A DNA stretch of 64,000 nucleotides, from assembly GCF_003255815.1 (NCBI RefSeq), contig NC_037670.1, positions 28,504,981 to 28,568,980 of the forward strand. The letters are read 5' to 3'. The notes beneath the pieces were generated by a model, which was not told the DNA's origin, made no database searches, and worked only from the letters and a program-made list of their open reading frames with translations. Positions 41,641-53,797 of this stretch are shown here, piece after piece. The stretch comes from Theropithecus gelada. Its lineage: Eukaryota > Chordata > Mammalia > Primates > Cercopithecidae. Position 1 is the first letter of the stretch. Every line of letters starts with the position of its first letter. The translations under genes and the position numbers were made by a program.

Positions 41641-42689
41641 CCAAATGCATCAAAATTAAGCACCTGTGGGTGCTGTATTTATGGAAGAATTTTTGGACAC
41701 AATCGACCTTCAGAGAGGTGGGGCGATAACTACAACAGGCCCAGGCTTCTGTCTTTTCTAGTCAACATTTTATATATCGATCCTGGCTTTCTTCTTCCTT
41801 ATCTCAGGAAAGAAAGAGGAAAAGCATGTGTGTAATCAATATAAATTAGTCCTTTTATTCTTGCTTACAGATGACTGGAGGAAGAACATAGCATAAGTAT
41901 GGTGAAGGATGTGGCTATTGGGGTCCTTGGTCTGTATGTTAGAAGAGCACTTTACAAGCACTTTTATACATTTTCTGGCAACCAAGTCAGCAAGCAGAAC
42001 AAATAGCATCACCTGGATACAAAGACTGAAGAATGGAGCTGAGGACTAGTGTGAACTGAGTCTCTCCTCCTCCCCCTGTGCAAGGTTTGGGGTTGAAACT
42101 TGAGCACTTGAGACAAAAGATTTGAGCAACTCGAATGAATGCATTCTTTCTGAAATGCAGCCATAGTCACCATCACTAATCCTTGAGCACCTGGTATTTA
42201 CGGAGCGTCGTATCGATTTACAAATAGATGCTCATCTCCTGTTAGTGGCTCAGTATTGTGCTAGGGCCCAAAAGCTATGTTCAAGTGCAGTGTTGGTGGC
42301 TTCCCGTGGTTTATGAGTGTCTTTGCAGAAACCCCCCAAATATATGAAATAGTAATAAATGGTTTGGGCCAGAACTGAAACCAGCGTAGGGCATGTCACT
42401 CACTATAAGGAACGTAATGAAATAATGAGAGACTGGATCAATCATTTAAAATGAATTAATGGGAAACATACTATGAAGGGCTAGGTTTTATGGTTCAAGG
42501 ATAAAGGGGTTTGGATGGAAAACAGACCAATTAAAGTGACTATCATTAGAGGAAGTGTCATGGAGAAGGAGAGACTTAACTGGATATTAATAGATCAGTA
42601 AACATTTTATGTCAAGGTAAAAGGTGAAGCTATGCTTGATAGGAGGAAAAAAAGAACAAAATCCCAAAGAGGGTATATATAAGGCATGC
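41641..42689. other. Unassigned non-coding sequence
   Basis: No gene or repeat named in this kilobase. No ORF of 60 codons or more lies here on either strand. Confidence 0.4.
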
Positions 42690-43025
42690 ATAGTACAGCG
42701 GTGTGCTGGTAAACATTCAGCAACCCTCTGTTGGTGGATGAGGGACTTGATTAGTAACATTTGCCAATTTCCAAGGCATAAACACTCCCAATATGGCTAA
42801 TCTCAAGTGACCAGCATGACATCACGGAATGGGTAGTTGGAAGGGATGGGCATTAGCAAACCATTATAGAGTATTTCCACCATTAAGATACAACCACCAT
42901 GAATGATCTTAGGAGTACAGATAATGGTGAAACCATTTGAAAGCTATGAGTTTTGAGTATGCATTAACTTTTTAAACCTAATTTATTTAATTGTAAGTTT
43001 ATATAATTTACTATATAATGACAAC
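42690..43025 (+). repeat. Unassigned dispersed repeat, copy 1
   Basis: This stretch is collinear with 46885-47177 plus 47481-47570. Shared blocks in order: 'gtgtgctggtaaacattcag' versus 'gtgtgccagtacatgtttaa'; 'catgacatca'; 'gagttttga' followed by 'atgcatt' versus 'attcatt'; and 'atttaattgtaag'. I cannot name the family. This copy lacks the Alu found in copy 2. Confidence 0.6.
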
Positions 43026-43851
43026 AGTGTTTACCCATGGCTCACAAGCTTCCTGAACATCTCAGCGCAGGCTCTTGGGAGCCTGTATGAGAGAGTTCCT
43101 GCACATGATTATGGCCCAGATCCAAAACAGGAAAGCCATCCCACGGGAATGATTCATGCAGGAGGTTTGAGGGAAATAACATTCGCTTCATAGAGCCAGA
43201 TCACAAAGACCAAGAAAGACGAGGAACCTGGTGTAGAGGGAATGGAGTAGGACTGAGAGCCCCCAAGCGTGGAGCTGCCATGATGTTTCAGGAAGCTGGA
43301 GAGGGGTGCAGGAGACAGACTGGGGAAGGAGTGTGCATTGAAAGGCGGGGCGGGAAGAGGAGCTTAAAATTGGGGCGACAGATTGGGTGGAGATGGGGAG
43401 ACTAATATGAGGGATATTTTAAAGTAAACCCAGCACAATATGGCACCCAGATTTGGAGATTCAGAGAAGGGCCCATTAAAGGTGCAGGAGGTAAGTCTGA
43501 TTGGCTGAGAGGGGAGTTGCTGCTGAGAGAAGGAGCTGACCTGAACATCCTGGGAAGGATGATGAGTTCTCAAACCTGCTGCATGGGTGGCAATGGCCCG
43601 GGAGATGCAGCAGGGGAAAGGTCTACAGCAGTGACATTGTGGACAACTGTCAGGGGATACGAGGCTGGAGCCTGTGGGAGAGGAATGTGATTGGAAATGT
43701 CCATTTTGGGGTTTCAGTCCACAGCTGGCAGAAGAAGCCTTGAGATGAATGAGCTCTCTGGAGAAAGACATACAGAAAAGAAGCATTAAGCTTGGCACAC
43801 ACTGGCATCTGAAGGTGGGAGGAGGAAGAAGAGCCACAAATGATTCCAGAT
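43026..43851. other. Unassigned G-rich sequence, possibly diverged L2
   Basis: The plus strand is purine-rich. Phrases such as 'gatgaatgagctctctggag' near 43745 recall L2 read backwards, but the match is weak. The 157-codon minus-strand ORF at 43364-43837 owes its length to low stop density in CT-rich sequence and resembles no protein I know. Confidence 0.35.
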
Positions 43852-44188
<337 letters not shown>

Positions 44189-45534
44189 GGTAGGAGAACC
44201 AGAGAAAAAGGTCTCAGAGACCAAGATGGGGCCATTTCCCAAAGGGAAGCGTATGTCCAATGCATTAGGGTTGCTGGCTAAGCTAAAATAGTGAAAAATA
44301 AGTTCTCCTTTCTCAGACAGGGATGTTAGCTAGGCTAAAACAGAGAAAAATAAGTCACTTCTCAGAAAGAAAGAGTGACAGTAATGGAATTTAATTCCAC
44401 CTCATGAAGAGAAACCAAGTCCACTACTTGGGGCAGAAGCTGTTCTCCTGGCCTGGGTTACCTAGAAGGTGGCTCAATGTTGTACCTCACTGTGCTATGG
44501 AGGCACAGGCTTTTTGTTCCAAGGAGGGGCGCCCAGTCAGTAAAAACGTGTGTTGGGAAATCTCGCCGCGCTAAACATGTTCCAGAAACTTCTCAATAGT
44601 CAACAATTTAAAAGCCTGAGATCATAGAAGTTAAAACTCTAATAAGCAACTAAAAGGAGAGTACAACATATGCAGCCTTAGAGACATTTCCTTCTACCCT
44701 AGGAATATAAAATTGCAATTTGTGAAATAATCTGGCAGTGACCTTGATTGCAGTTGTTTCCTTTCAGAAGATTCTCCATGAAACCTAAAAACACAAGTCT
44801 CATTCCTTTAGAGGAAATCTTTTTTAAATGCCCAAAAATAATAAAGTATAAATACAGCAGTCCTCTTGAAGGAATGTGCTGTATACGTCCATTGTCCATT
44901 ACAAACGCCAGAGGTACCACATGAGGTCTTTAGGGATTACTATATAAATAATGAACACTCTTAAAAATGCAAAATCCAATTCAATAGTGCTTTCATTGCT
45001 CTTATTTTGGATTATGTCTATTGAGAGAGAAAACAGATTTCAAGCCAAATAGAGAGAAAGATAATACCCCATATATTGTGTTTAATTTAACATATTTTAT
45101 AACAGAAATAACAAAGACAAGGCTTAGTCTACAGCTTTACTTTTTAAGATTTAGTGATTCCAGTAATGCTTTTGCTTCGTGAAATGCTGAAAATAAAGCA
45201 AGAATATTTACATTCTTGTTTTATTTTATACAATGCTTCTCATCATTTCCCTGTTTGTGTAGTCTTATGTATGTTCTTTCTTTTGTTCCTAACCCTTTAC
45301 AAGGACAACCCAAAAAAAACAAACCTATGTTTTTTTCATTTTTGTTCTTGAATGATAGAATGTTTCTTAACTCTTTACGATATATATTAAAACCACCCAC
45401 ATATTGCTGCACCAGGCTTTAATTAGGGGGAGAGTTTTTTCCTGATTGCATCTCCTTAGCTACATGGATTGTGCTACAATCAGGAGAACAACAGGAGAAA
45501 TGAATAGAAATGACAAAATTGTTTGTTGACAGGG
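44189..45534. other. Unassigned AT-rich sequence with a short tandem duplication
   Basis: At 44275-44365 an imperfect ~50-bp unit, gctaaaatagtgaaaaataa then gctaaaacagagaaaaataa, occurs twice in tandem. The rest shows no named repeat or gene. Confidence 0.4.
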
Positions 45535-46005
45535 CTTTGGGGAAGAAGACACACTCAACTTTGCTGGTGGCACCATAAATTGAAAAAAGAAATCATTTCA
45601 AGAGTAATTTTGCAATATGTGACAAGTCATAAAAATTATCCTACTCTTTGACCCAGTAGGGTTCTTGGAGAAACATGTCCCAAGGAATAATTCCAAGGAA
45701 ACAAAAATATTTGTAAGAAGACGTGTTCAGCCCTTCCATATATTAAAATGAATAATAGGAAACAGCCCAGGTACCCAACTGTGAGGAAATGGCTTAGGCA
45801 GACTGTGCTCTATTAATATAATGGAATATTAAGTGGTCACTAGGAATGACAATTATAGAGATGATTATGCAATCTGAGAAGTATCATGCAAAATCATTTT
45901 AAATGGAAAGAGGAGAAAACATAGCAATGCACAGAGCGAAAGGCAACATTTCCTGCCTCCATAGGAGGGTGTGTGATATAAAGAACTGGGGATGTAGCAG
46001 TTCAG
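45535..46005 (+). mobile_element. L1M LINE, ORF2 C-terminal/3' region
   Basis: The order 'tttgctggtggcaccataaa', 'actctttgacccagtagggt', 'tataatggaatattaagtgg' and 'atgcaaaatcattttaaatg' follows the end of ORF2 and the 3' UTR of an old L1. Heavily mutated; no frame open. Confidence 0.75.
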
Positions 46006-46884
46006 TTACTGGATTCCTCAGCTTTTATTTCACCTGCCTTTTAGATGGGCCTGTTTGACCTCCATTGCTTAGCTTATAAATCCTACTATTCTCAATCTGT
46101 AGGCAGCACACTCTCCTGAGAAGGGAGAGGCAATACTAGAAGGTAGAGGCAAGCATAGTTTAAAAAAAATACAATGATTTGCCGAATTGTTTTCGTGTGT
46201 GTGTGTGTGTGCGCGCGCGTGTGTTTGTGTGTGTGTGATTATGTATAGTTGAATTTGAAGCTCAAATAATATTTTTAAAGAATGTGAGCTTTGTATGTTT
46301 ATCAAAAGCAAGGCTTTAAAAGGTTGAGAAAAAGTTCCCTCTTTTAACTTGTCCTAGGTATTTATGAAACTATTTAATGCCGTGTAAATTGGATCTGCAG
46401 ATATTCCTTTGAAACTGCCCATATTGAAGCAGTCTAGCCTTCCACAATGATCTTGAGGTGCAAGGAACACACAAAAGAATTGCCTATCCAACAATTTGCT
46501 AAGGAAGAGAGTTTGTATGAGATAAACAGGCTGCTGGTCTGTCTCGCTGAGGTGGCAATATGGTCATACACTCAAAGACAAATTTTTAAAGGGAATTTTA
46601 AAATGTTATTAAGGGCAGTGGACTAAATGGAGGACCAAATATTCTCTGAGTGTATGACTAAACAGTCTCATTGTTTTGTTACATACTTAAATGGAACTTC
46701 TGCCATATCTGTGTACAATGAGCCCTCCTACATCCAGGCACTGGGACTCAACCCACCACCTCCTCTGAGTCCTGCTTCATCAGGGTTCCAGCTGTTGCCA
46801 GCTCCTCCACTGCCATCTCCAGTGGCTTCTTACTCCATTGTCCTTAATCTAAATGAAACTTACACTGGATCTTTCCTTTTCCCT
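46006..46884. other. Unassigned sequence with a (GT)n/(GC)n microsatellite
   Basis: A dinucleotide tract (GT)n-(GC)4-(GT)n lies at 46194-46237. Nothing else recognised. The 95-codon ORF at 46627-46914 runs into copy 2 of the unassigned repeat. Confidence 0.5.
46194..46237. repeat. (GT)n microsatellite with an internal (GC)n block
   Basis: Uninterrupted alternating purine-pyrimidine sequence from 'cgtgtgtgt' through 'gcgcgcgcgt' to 'gtgtgtgtg', with one TTT break. Likely length-polymorphic. Confidence 0.95.
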
Positions 46885-47570
<686 letters not shown>

Positions 47571-47862
47571 CCTGAAAAGTTAATAATCAGTTCTTGCAAT
47601 TCAGCCCTAGCACATAGCTCTAACACACCAGCCCATCTCTCCATCAAAATTTGGATCATAAAACTATTGTGTCAAAGGATTTCATGGTCATTTGACACTA
47701 CCCTCTTTGAAGCTTTCTCCTCCTATGGTTTAGGGCAGCACGCTGTGGTGGTTTTCCTTTGACACTTCCAGTAAGCCGTCTTCATCTCCTGCCTTGGTTC
47801 CATCTCTCTCCTTTAACCCTCTTTGCATATTTGTGTGCACCCAATTTTCATTCTTTTTATTT
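47571..47862. other. Unassigned non-coding sequence
   Basis: Short spacer with nothing recognised. Confidence 0.35.
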
Positions 47863-47972
47863 GCTGAGCCAGGGTCTCACTCTGTCACACAGGCTGGAGT
47901 GTGGTGCCATCCCAGCTCATTGCCACGTCCAACTCCTGGGCTCAAGCAATCCTTCTGCCTCAGCCTCCTGCA
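47863..47972 (-). mobile_element. Alu monomer fragment (FLAM/AluJ-like), minus strand
   Basis: 'gccagggtctcactctgtca' to 'ccttctgcctcagcctcctg' is a single Alu left arm read backwards, with an internal deletion after 'ggctggagtg'. There is no right arm and no A-tail. It could be a free left Alu monomer or a truncated AluJ. Confidence 0.75.
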
Positions 47973-47984
47973 TATTCTCATTCT

Positions 47985-49335
47985 CCACCTGGGTCTCTTC
48001 CCTGAGTGATCTCATTCACATCCACCAGTGACATATTAATGACTCCAACATTAATATGCATCTGTAGCCAAAATCCTGTCTTGTCTCCAGGTGCAAAACG
48101 GCCCATGGGTGTCACCACCTGGATCTTTATTTTTGTGCTTTCTTTCATACCTCTTTACCCAAACTTGATATTTCTCCTGCATTCCTTATCTAGGTCAAAG
48201 AATGTTTCCACTCATTCATTAATTCAGTCATAAATTCTGATTGCATATTTAATATCAGCCAGGCACAGTTTTAGCCACGTATTCATGAAATACGATAGAG
48301 AGTAAAGTCACCAAAGGCCTCAAGAAGACAGTCAGCAAAACAAACGAGCAAACAAAGACCAGATATATCTTATAATGTCAATGACAATAAACATGGTGAA
48401 AGGCAAGGCATTTTAAAGTCATCCTCGGTTCCTTTCTCCTTTACTCCCTACATCTGCATGGATACTAAGACCTATCCCTTGACTGTCTCAATATCCCTTG
48501 AAAGGAACCTTTCCTGCCTCTCCAAATTGGCATTGCCTTAAGTTGGGCATTAGCACCTGTGACTTCCCACCTCTGACCTGGCCTTCCTGTTACAGGTTCT
48601 TGCCTGATCCATCCTCCATATTTTCTCTGGTGCTTTTCAAAATTATCCCCTCCCCTTGTTAAATACCTCATGGGTTCCTTTAAGCACTGTAGGATAAATT
48701 CCTTGACATACTATACAAGGAAACTAATTTCACCAGTTATTTGCCATGTGTGAAATGCTCAGTGAACATGTGTTGTACACACACAGGCACATGTACACAT
48801 AGTGCACACACAGAGAGTTTATTTACATGTATACACATATATACTATATATGTGACTATTTGGAATATAGATGTGAATATATACTATATGTGACTTTATG
48901 GAATATAGACATAAATATATTCCTTATAGAATAGATGTATGTATTCCATATAGTCACAGAACGATGCCATTATGCTTCTGACAACTTGGTGAATCCACAT
49001 CATTTTTCACTTTGTACAGGAGCTAGAACTTTCCATAATCTGGCCTGACCTTTCTCCCTGAAGTTTCCTCTCCTGCCCCGCCCCCAGTTCACCTAAAATC
49101 CCATCTCAGTGTCCTACTTTTCCATCTGACATCATTTTCACACCTTGGAGCCTTTGCTTATGTTGTCTCTTCTTCCAGGCATGCGTTTGCTTCACTTTCT
49201 CTGCCCAGTAAGACTCAACCATCCAGACGCTTCTTCTTAGGGAATGCTTCTTCCCTCCAGCCCTCACTGCCATCCTTTTGCCCCAGGAAATCTCTCCCTC
49301 CTTGCCACTGCCACAACCCTTTGCTCGTAATACCT
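47985..49335 (+). mobile_element. L2 LINE 3' region, plus strand, with an AT-rich insertion
   Basis: Blocks in L2 order: 'gagtgatctcattcacatcc', 'atgactccaacattaatatg', 'gtaggataaattccttgaca', 'ataatctggcctgacctttc', 'cacaccttggagcctttgct' and 'cgcttcttcttagggaatgc'. An AT-rich tandem/inverted repeat (48775-48960) interrupts it. No frame remains open. Confidence 0.65.
48775..48960. repeat. AT-rich tandem unit and inverted repeat
   Basis: gtgactatttggaata (48852-48867) recurs at 48890-48905 with one change as gtgactttatggaata-like sequence, and its reverse complement tattccatatagtcac lies at 48942-48957. The last two arms pair at 15 of 16 positions around a 36-base loop. CA-rich sequence precedes it. 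Confidence 0.8.
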
Positions 49336-49337
49336 TT

Positions 49338-49505
49338 TTGTTGAGCACCTACAATGTGCTAGGCACTATTCCAGAGACTGGGAATGAGTGATGAATAAAG
49401 TTAAGTCCCTGCCCTTGTGGAGTTGGTATTCTACTGGAAAGAAATGGAATATAAACACATAATTTCAAATAGCAACACATACTGAAACAAAAATAAAATA
49501 AAGCA
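49338..49505 (-). mobile_element. L2 LINE 3' terminus, minus strand
   Basis: 'ttgttgagcacctacaatgt', 'gctaggcactattccagaga' and 'tccctgcccttgtggagttg' is the L2 3' end read backwards. It abuts a plus-strand L2, so two L2 fragments meet tail to tail near here. Confidence 0.65.
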
Positions 49506-49537
49506 ATGGGTAATCAGATGGAGGGGGTGAGTCCAGA

Positions 49538-49949
49538 TGTATCAGTCTGCTCAAGCTTCCGTAACAAAATACCACAGACCAGGTGGCCTAAACAGCAGAA
49601 ATGTATTGTCTCACAGTTCTGGAGGCTGGAAATCAAGATCAAGGTGTTGCCAGGGTTGGTCTCTTCCGAGGTCTCTCTCCTTGGCTTGCAGACGGCCGCC
49701 TTCTCACTGTATCCTCACATGGTCTTTTTCCTCTGTGTGTTCACACCCCTGGTGTCTCTTCATGTGTTCAAATTTCCTCTTCTTGTAAGGATACCAGTCA
49801 GATGGGACAAGGGCCCACCCCAACCATCTCATTTTAACTTAATTGCCTTATTCAAGGCTCTATCTCCAAACATAGTTACAGTCTCAGGTGCTGTGGATTC
49901 AGGTTTCAACATATAAATTTGAGGGAGACCCACAATTCAGCTCCTGACA
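49538..49949 (-). mobile_element. MLT1-type LTR, minus strand
   Basis: The plus strand runs from 'tgtatcagtctgctcaagct' to 'acccacaattcagctcctgaca', with 'ggtctctctccttggcttgc' and 'aaggataccagtcagatggg' between. A solo LTR in the class of 35017-35749. It is intact, with no insertion. The 136-codon plus-strand ORF over it is not coding. Confidence 0.82.
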
Positions 49950-51609
49950 GCCAGGAAGCTGTCCTTCCTCCCCAGGTGGGGACAATCACAGCACACTATC
50001 AAGAAGTAGCATAGCCATTTGTGTCCACACTCATCTCCCACATGAATCACTGTGCAGTGAGTGTAAGGATCATGTCTTACTTCCCTTTGGCCTATATCAC
50101 CTACCATATATGCAGTAAGTGTTTATTGAATAAATGCATAAACCAATTGGCTTTTAGAGACAATTCGTTTTGGGCTCAGAATCCAATCAGTTGTCCATAT
50201 TTCAAATTAAAAAAAAATCATCTGATAGCTTAGTAGAAAATCCTAGTGACACAATAGTGTGCCTAATTTTAAAGCTATTCATATCCAAGCCACCTGAATG
50301 GCTCACACTTTTCCCATTCGTTTTTCCAGTGGGCATTGTACCACATCCAGCCATCTGACAAGGAGAGTAAATTGCATCTGATTTTCCAATTTTGAAAGCT
50401 TGAGGATTATTTCTGGCTTGGAAGCAGTTCAGTCCCAGGAATATCAATGCCAGCATCTGTACTAAAGTTAATTTGTTTCTCCATCTGTGCCATTTGTGAA
50501 TCTACCCATTTGAACTCTCGGGAAAGGGAGGTAGCTGGGTGAACCCTGCAGTTAGAGAAGACAGTAAGCAGGTGGCTTCCTCTCAGGGAATGCACAGAGC
50601 AGCACCAGAGGGAGGAACCCAACTGTGAGGCATCAAATCGTTCCTGACACTCTCACAGAATACATACAGCAGATGGAGAGGGAAAGGGATTGAGAATTTT
50701 CATCCTCCTACCTTGAAAGTAGAGTAGCGACTTAGGCAGATCACAGGCACGATCACATTTCACATTATATGTGGCTCCTTAATTAACATTACTTTTTGTT
50801 TCAGTGGGAAAATAGCACATATCACCTTTTATCACTAGTTCAAGAAAAAATATTATTTTAGGTCCTAGTTCTATGTTCTTAATTCCGGTATCCTTACCCT
50901 TTATAGATTTGCTCCCAGTGAATTCAGATTTGTGTGTGTGTGCGCGCATATATATTTTATTACTTAAACAGCCTACCATTTTGTCTAAAACATTTTAAGC
51001 AACTTATAAAACCACTTAAAATATAATAAGATTGTATGACTTAAAATTGGATAAAATTTTTGCATATGGCCTTTACTTGAAATGAGATAGACTTTTTGTA
51101 CTACGTCTTTCTCACTGAGATTTGCTAAAACATAATTAAATCCTTCTGTATACGTATCTGATGCTCCGAAGAAAATAATGCCGCTAACAGAAGCCCAGCA
51201 TAGTATCTCTGGAAATAGGGAAGATTATGTTCCATGTTTCAGGCACATTTTTGCACAACAAAGGAAAGGGAATTGTCTTGTGTGAGGAGCAGTCATGAAG
51301 TTCTAAATGCTTTAGTTTCTCAACCTTGGTGTCAAGACCTCTCAATTCATGCACATGTACAGTCCAGCATGTCTCCAATTACTGTTATGATGGGCAGGGA
51401 GGTGGGGTGGAAGACTGAGAGGTTAGAACATTCTCTAAAAGGAAAGCTACTCCAGTTTTATTTCATATTGGACTGTTAGGGAGTCGTGGGAAGTGGGGAG
51501 TAGTTGGAAAAGAAGAGAAACAAGAGGGAATTTCACAACAATGAAACACTGAACCATAACACCAAATACTGAGGACCATGGATGGTAGACTTGTGGCAGG
51601 ATATGATGT
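49950..51609. other. Mostly unassigned sequence with an L2 tail
   Basis: 50030-50150 ('ggatcatgtcttacttccct' to 'taagtgtttattgaataaat') fits the plus-strand L2 3' end. The rest (50150-51609) shows no named repeat. A (TG)n(CG)n run lies at 50932-50947. Confidence 0.45.
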
Positions 51610-51725
51610 AGGAGTTAAGAAAATAGGTCTGCCTTCAAAGTGGCCGGGTTCTAGCATCAGCCCTGCTGTTTGCTAGCTGTGTGACCTTGCCAAAAGTCAC
51701 ACACTTAACCTCTTTGGATCCAACT
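51610..51725 (+). mobile_element. MIR fragment
   Basis: 'tagcatcagccctgctgttt', 'gctagctgtgtgaccttgcc' and 'cacttaacctctttggatcc' are MIR core sequence in order. Confidence 0.75.
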
Positions 51726-51802
51726 ATACAAAGTGTTTCTTATTCTTCACTTCCTTTTTGAAGTGAAAGAGTCAGGCTAGAAGAGCTCTTAAGAATGTTC
51801 CT

Positions 51803-52212
51803 ATCTTCGTCTGTTCAGTGTTGCTATAAAGGAATTCCTGAGATTAGGTAAATTGTAAAGAAAGGTTTATTTAGCTCATGGTTCTGCAGGCTGTACAAGA
51901 AGCATGGCACCCCCATCTGCTCTACTTCTGGCAAGGGCCTCAGGCTGCTTCCACTCATAGCAGAAGGCAAAGTGAAGCCTGTTGTACAGAGATCACATGG
52001 CCAGAGGGCAAGCAACGGGGAAGGTACCAGGCATGTTTCAATAGCCAGCTCTTGAGGAAACAAACAGAGAAATAACTCACTTACCCCCAAGGGAGGGTAT
52101 TGACCTGTTCACAAGGAATCCACTTCCATGATCCAAACACCTCCCATTATCCAACACTGGGGGTCAAATTTTAACATCAGGTTTGAAGGGGACAAGTATC
52201 CACACCATAGCA
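51803..52212 (-). mobile_element. MLT1A-type LTR, minus strand
   Basis: The plus strand reads 'gtctgttcagtgttgctata', 'tcatggttctgcaggctgta', 'caagaagcatggcaccccca' and 'gggacaagtatccacaccat'. This is the reverse complement of MLT1A-like LTRs. Nearly full length and solo. Confidence 0.85.
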
Positions 52213-52516
52213 ATTCCCTTTCAGTTTTCAGCAGCATAACATAACAAAGAGGTGCTCAAGAAGCTGGTGGAGAAGTGCTGCCCTCCCGGGAGCTGGCTGG
52301 GGAAAAGTTTATTCTGTTTATTTCTGTTTATCCTGTTACCCAGTGTGGGCCCTGGGAGGATTAAGCCGAGGCCTGGGCCTCCAGGGGCCTATCTAGATTC
52401 TCCATTAGCTTGTCAAGCTTTGCCCTGAATAGCCCATTACTAAAAATGTTGATGAAAAAAAGACTGTGTACATCTTTTTGGAATACCTGACTCTCTCCCT
52501 TTAGTGTTTTACAAAC
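52213..52516. other. Unassigned spacer
   Basis: About 300 bases between two minus-strand MaLR LTRs. Nothing recognised. It includes a near-duplicated 'ttctgtttattt' at 52313-52332. Confidence 0.35.
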
Positions 52517-52870
52517 TGTCTTAGTCCTTTGGGGTTACTATAACAAAGTGTCATGGACTGCGTAGCTTATAAACAACAGACATTTATTTTGCACAGTTCT
52601 GGAGGCTGGAAGTCTAAGATCTGTGTCTTGTCCTAGGAAGGGCTGTCTTCCAGGTTGCAAACTGCCAACCTCTCCTTGTGTCCTCATATGGAGGAAGGGG
52701 AAAGAGCACCCTCTAGAGTCTCTTCTCATAAGGGCACTAATTCCATTCACGAGGGTGCACCCTCATGACCTAATCACTCCCCCAAAAGCCCCACCTCCAA
52801 AGATCATTACACTGAGAGTTAGGGCTTCAACACAAATATTTGGGGAGACACAAACATTCTGTCTATAGCA
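52517..52870 (-). mobile_element. MLT1-type LTR, minus strand
   Basis: 'tgtcttagtcctttggggtt', 'tctggaggctggaagtctaa', 'ccccaaaagccccacctcca' and 'acaaacattctgtctatagca' match an MLT1-class LTR read backwards. Solo. Confidence 0.78.
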
Positions 52871-53056
52871 CAAACCCACCATCCTAAATTTGTGGCATCG
52901 TATTTGCTCTTGGGAAAAGCAGACAGATATGGCCCTAAAGTGTGATGTGTTTGAATCCCTTTAGAATGAGCCAGCAGCCATGAAGCAAAAGGCCCTCATC
53001 AATCTTTGTATTTTTCTTTCTAATTTTCTATAAACTATTGTTTTCAACCCATTATT
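52871..53056. other. Unassigned spacer
   Basis: Short stretch before the target duplication of the young L1. Confidence 0.35.
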
Positions 53057-53797
53057 AAAAGTTTCCTTCATCTCACACCAGTTAGAATGGCAATCATTAA
53101 AAAGTCAGGAAACAACAGGTGCTGGAGAGGATGTGGAGAAATAGGAACACTTTTACACTGTTGGTGGGATTGTAAACTAGTTCAACCATTATGGAAAACA
53201 GTATGGCGATTCCTCAAGGATCTAGAACTAGAAGTACCATATGACCCAGCCATCCCATTACTGGGTATATACCCAAAGGATTATAAATCATGCTGCTATA
53301 AAGACACATGCACACGTATGTTTATTGCAGCACTATTCACAATAGCAAAGACTTGGAATCAACCCAAAGGTCCATCAGTGACAGACTGGATTAAGAAAAT
53401 GTGGCACATATACACCATGGAATATTATGCAGCCATAAAAAAGGATGAGTTTGTGTCCTTTGTAGGGACATGGATGCAACTGGAAACCATCATTCTCAGC
53501 AAACTATCGCAAGAACAGAAAACCAAACACCGCACGTTCTCACTCATAGGTGGGAACTGAACAATGAGATCACTTGGACTCGGGAAGGGGAACATCACAC
53601 ACCAGGGCCTATCACGGGGAGGGGGGAGGGATTGCATTGGGAGTTATACCTGATGTAAATGACGAGTTGATGGGTGCAGCACACCAACATGGCACAAGTA
53701 TACATATGTAACAAACCTGCACGTTATGCACATGTACCCTAGAACTTAAAGTATAATAAAAATAAATAAATAAATAAATAAAAAGTTTCCTTCATCT
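53057..53797 (+). mobile_element. Young 5'-truncated L1PA with perfect 17-bp target duplication
   Basis: The L1 body runs 53074-53780 and starts inside ORF2 at 'cacaccagttagaatggc'. It ends with the 3' UTR, including the polypurine 'gggaggggggaggga', and an (AAAT)n tail. aaaagtttccttcatct flanks it at 53057-53073 and 53781-53797. The ORF2 C-terminal frame is open to its normal end. The 3' UTR text ('gggagttatacctgatgtaa', 'atggcacaagtatacatatg', 'cacgttatgcacatgtaccc') is closer to what I recall of macaque-lineage L1 than to human L1PA2-4. It is a dead-on-arrival copy. Confidence 0.95.
53087..53560 (+). pseudogene. L1 ORF2 C-terminal fragment (open frame)
   Basis: A 157-codon ORF equals the last part of L1 ORF2p, including the cysteine-rich segment ([18 protein letters not shown]) and [20 protein letters not shown], ending in FSLIGGN. 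The endonuclease and RT domains are absent because of 5' truncation. The first ATG is internal to ORF2 and not a real start. No function expected. Confidence 0.93.

Noticed and set aside
43364..43837. 157-codon minus-strand ORF rich in serine and proline
   Set aside because: It lies in purine-rich sequence with few stops on the minus strand, matches no family I know, and shows no codon-like structure or splice context.
49506..49916. 136-codon plus-strand ORF
   Set aside because: It is antisense to a minus-strand MLT1-type LTR, which explains the open frame.
53087..53560. Intact L1 ORF2 reading frame as a functional gene
   Set aside because: Only the C-terminal tail is present; endonuclease and RT domains are missing through 5' truncation.
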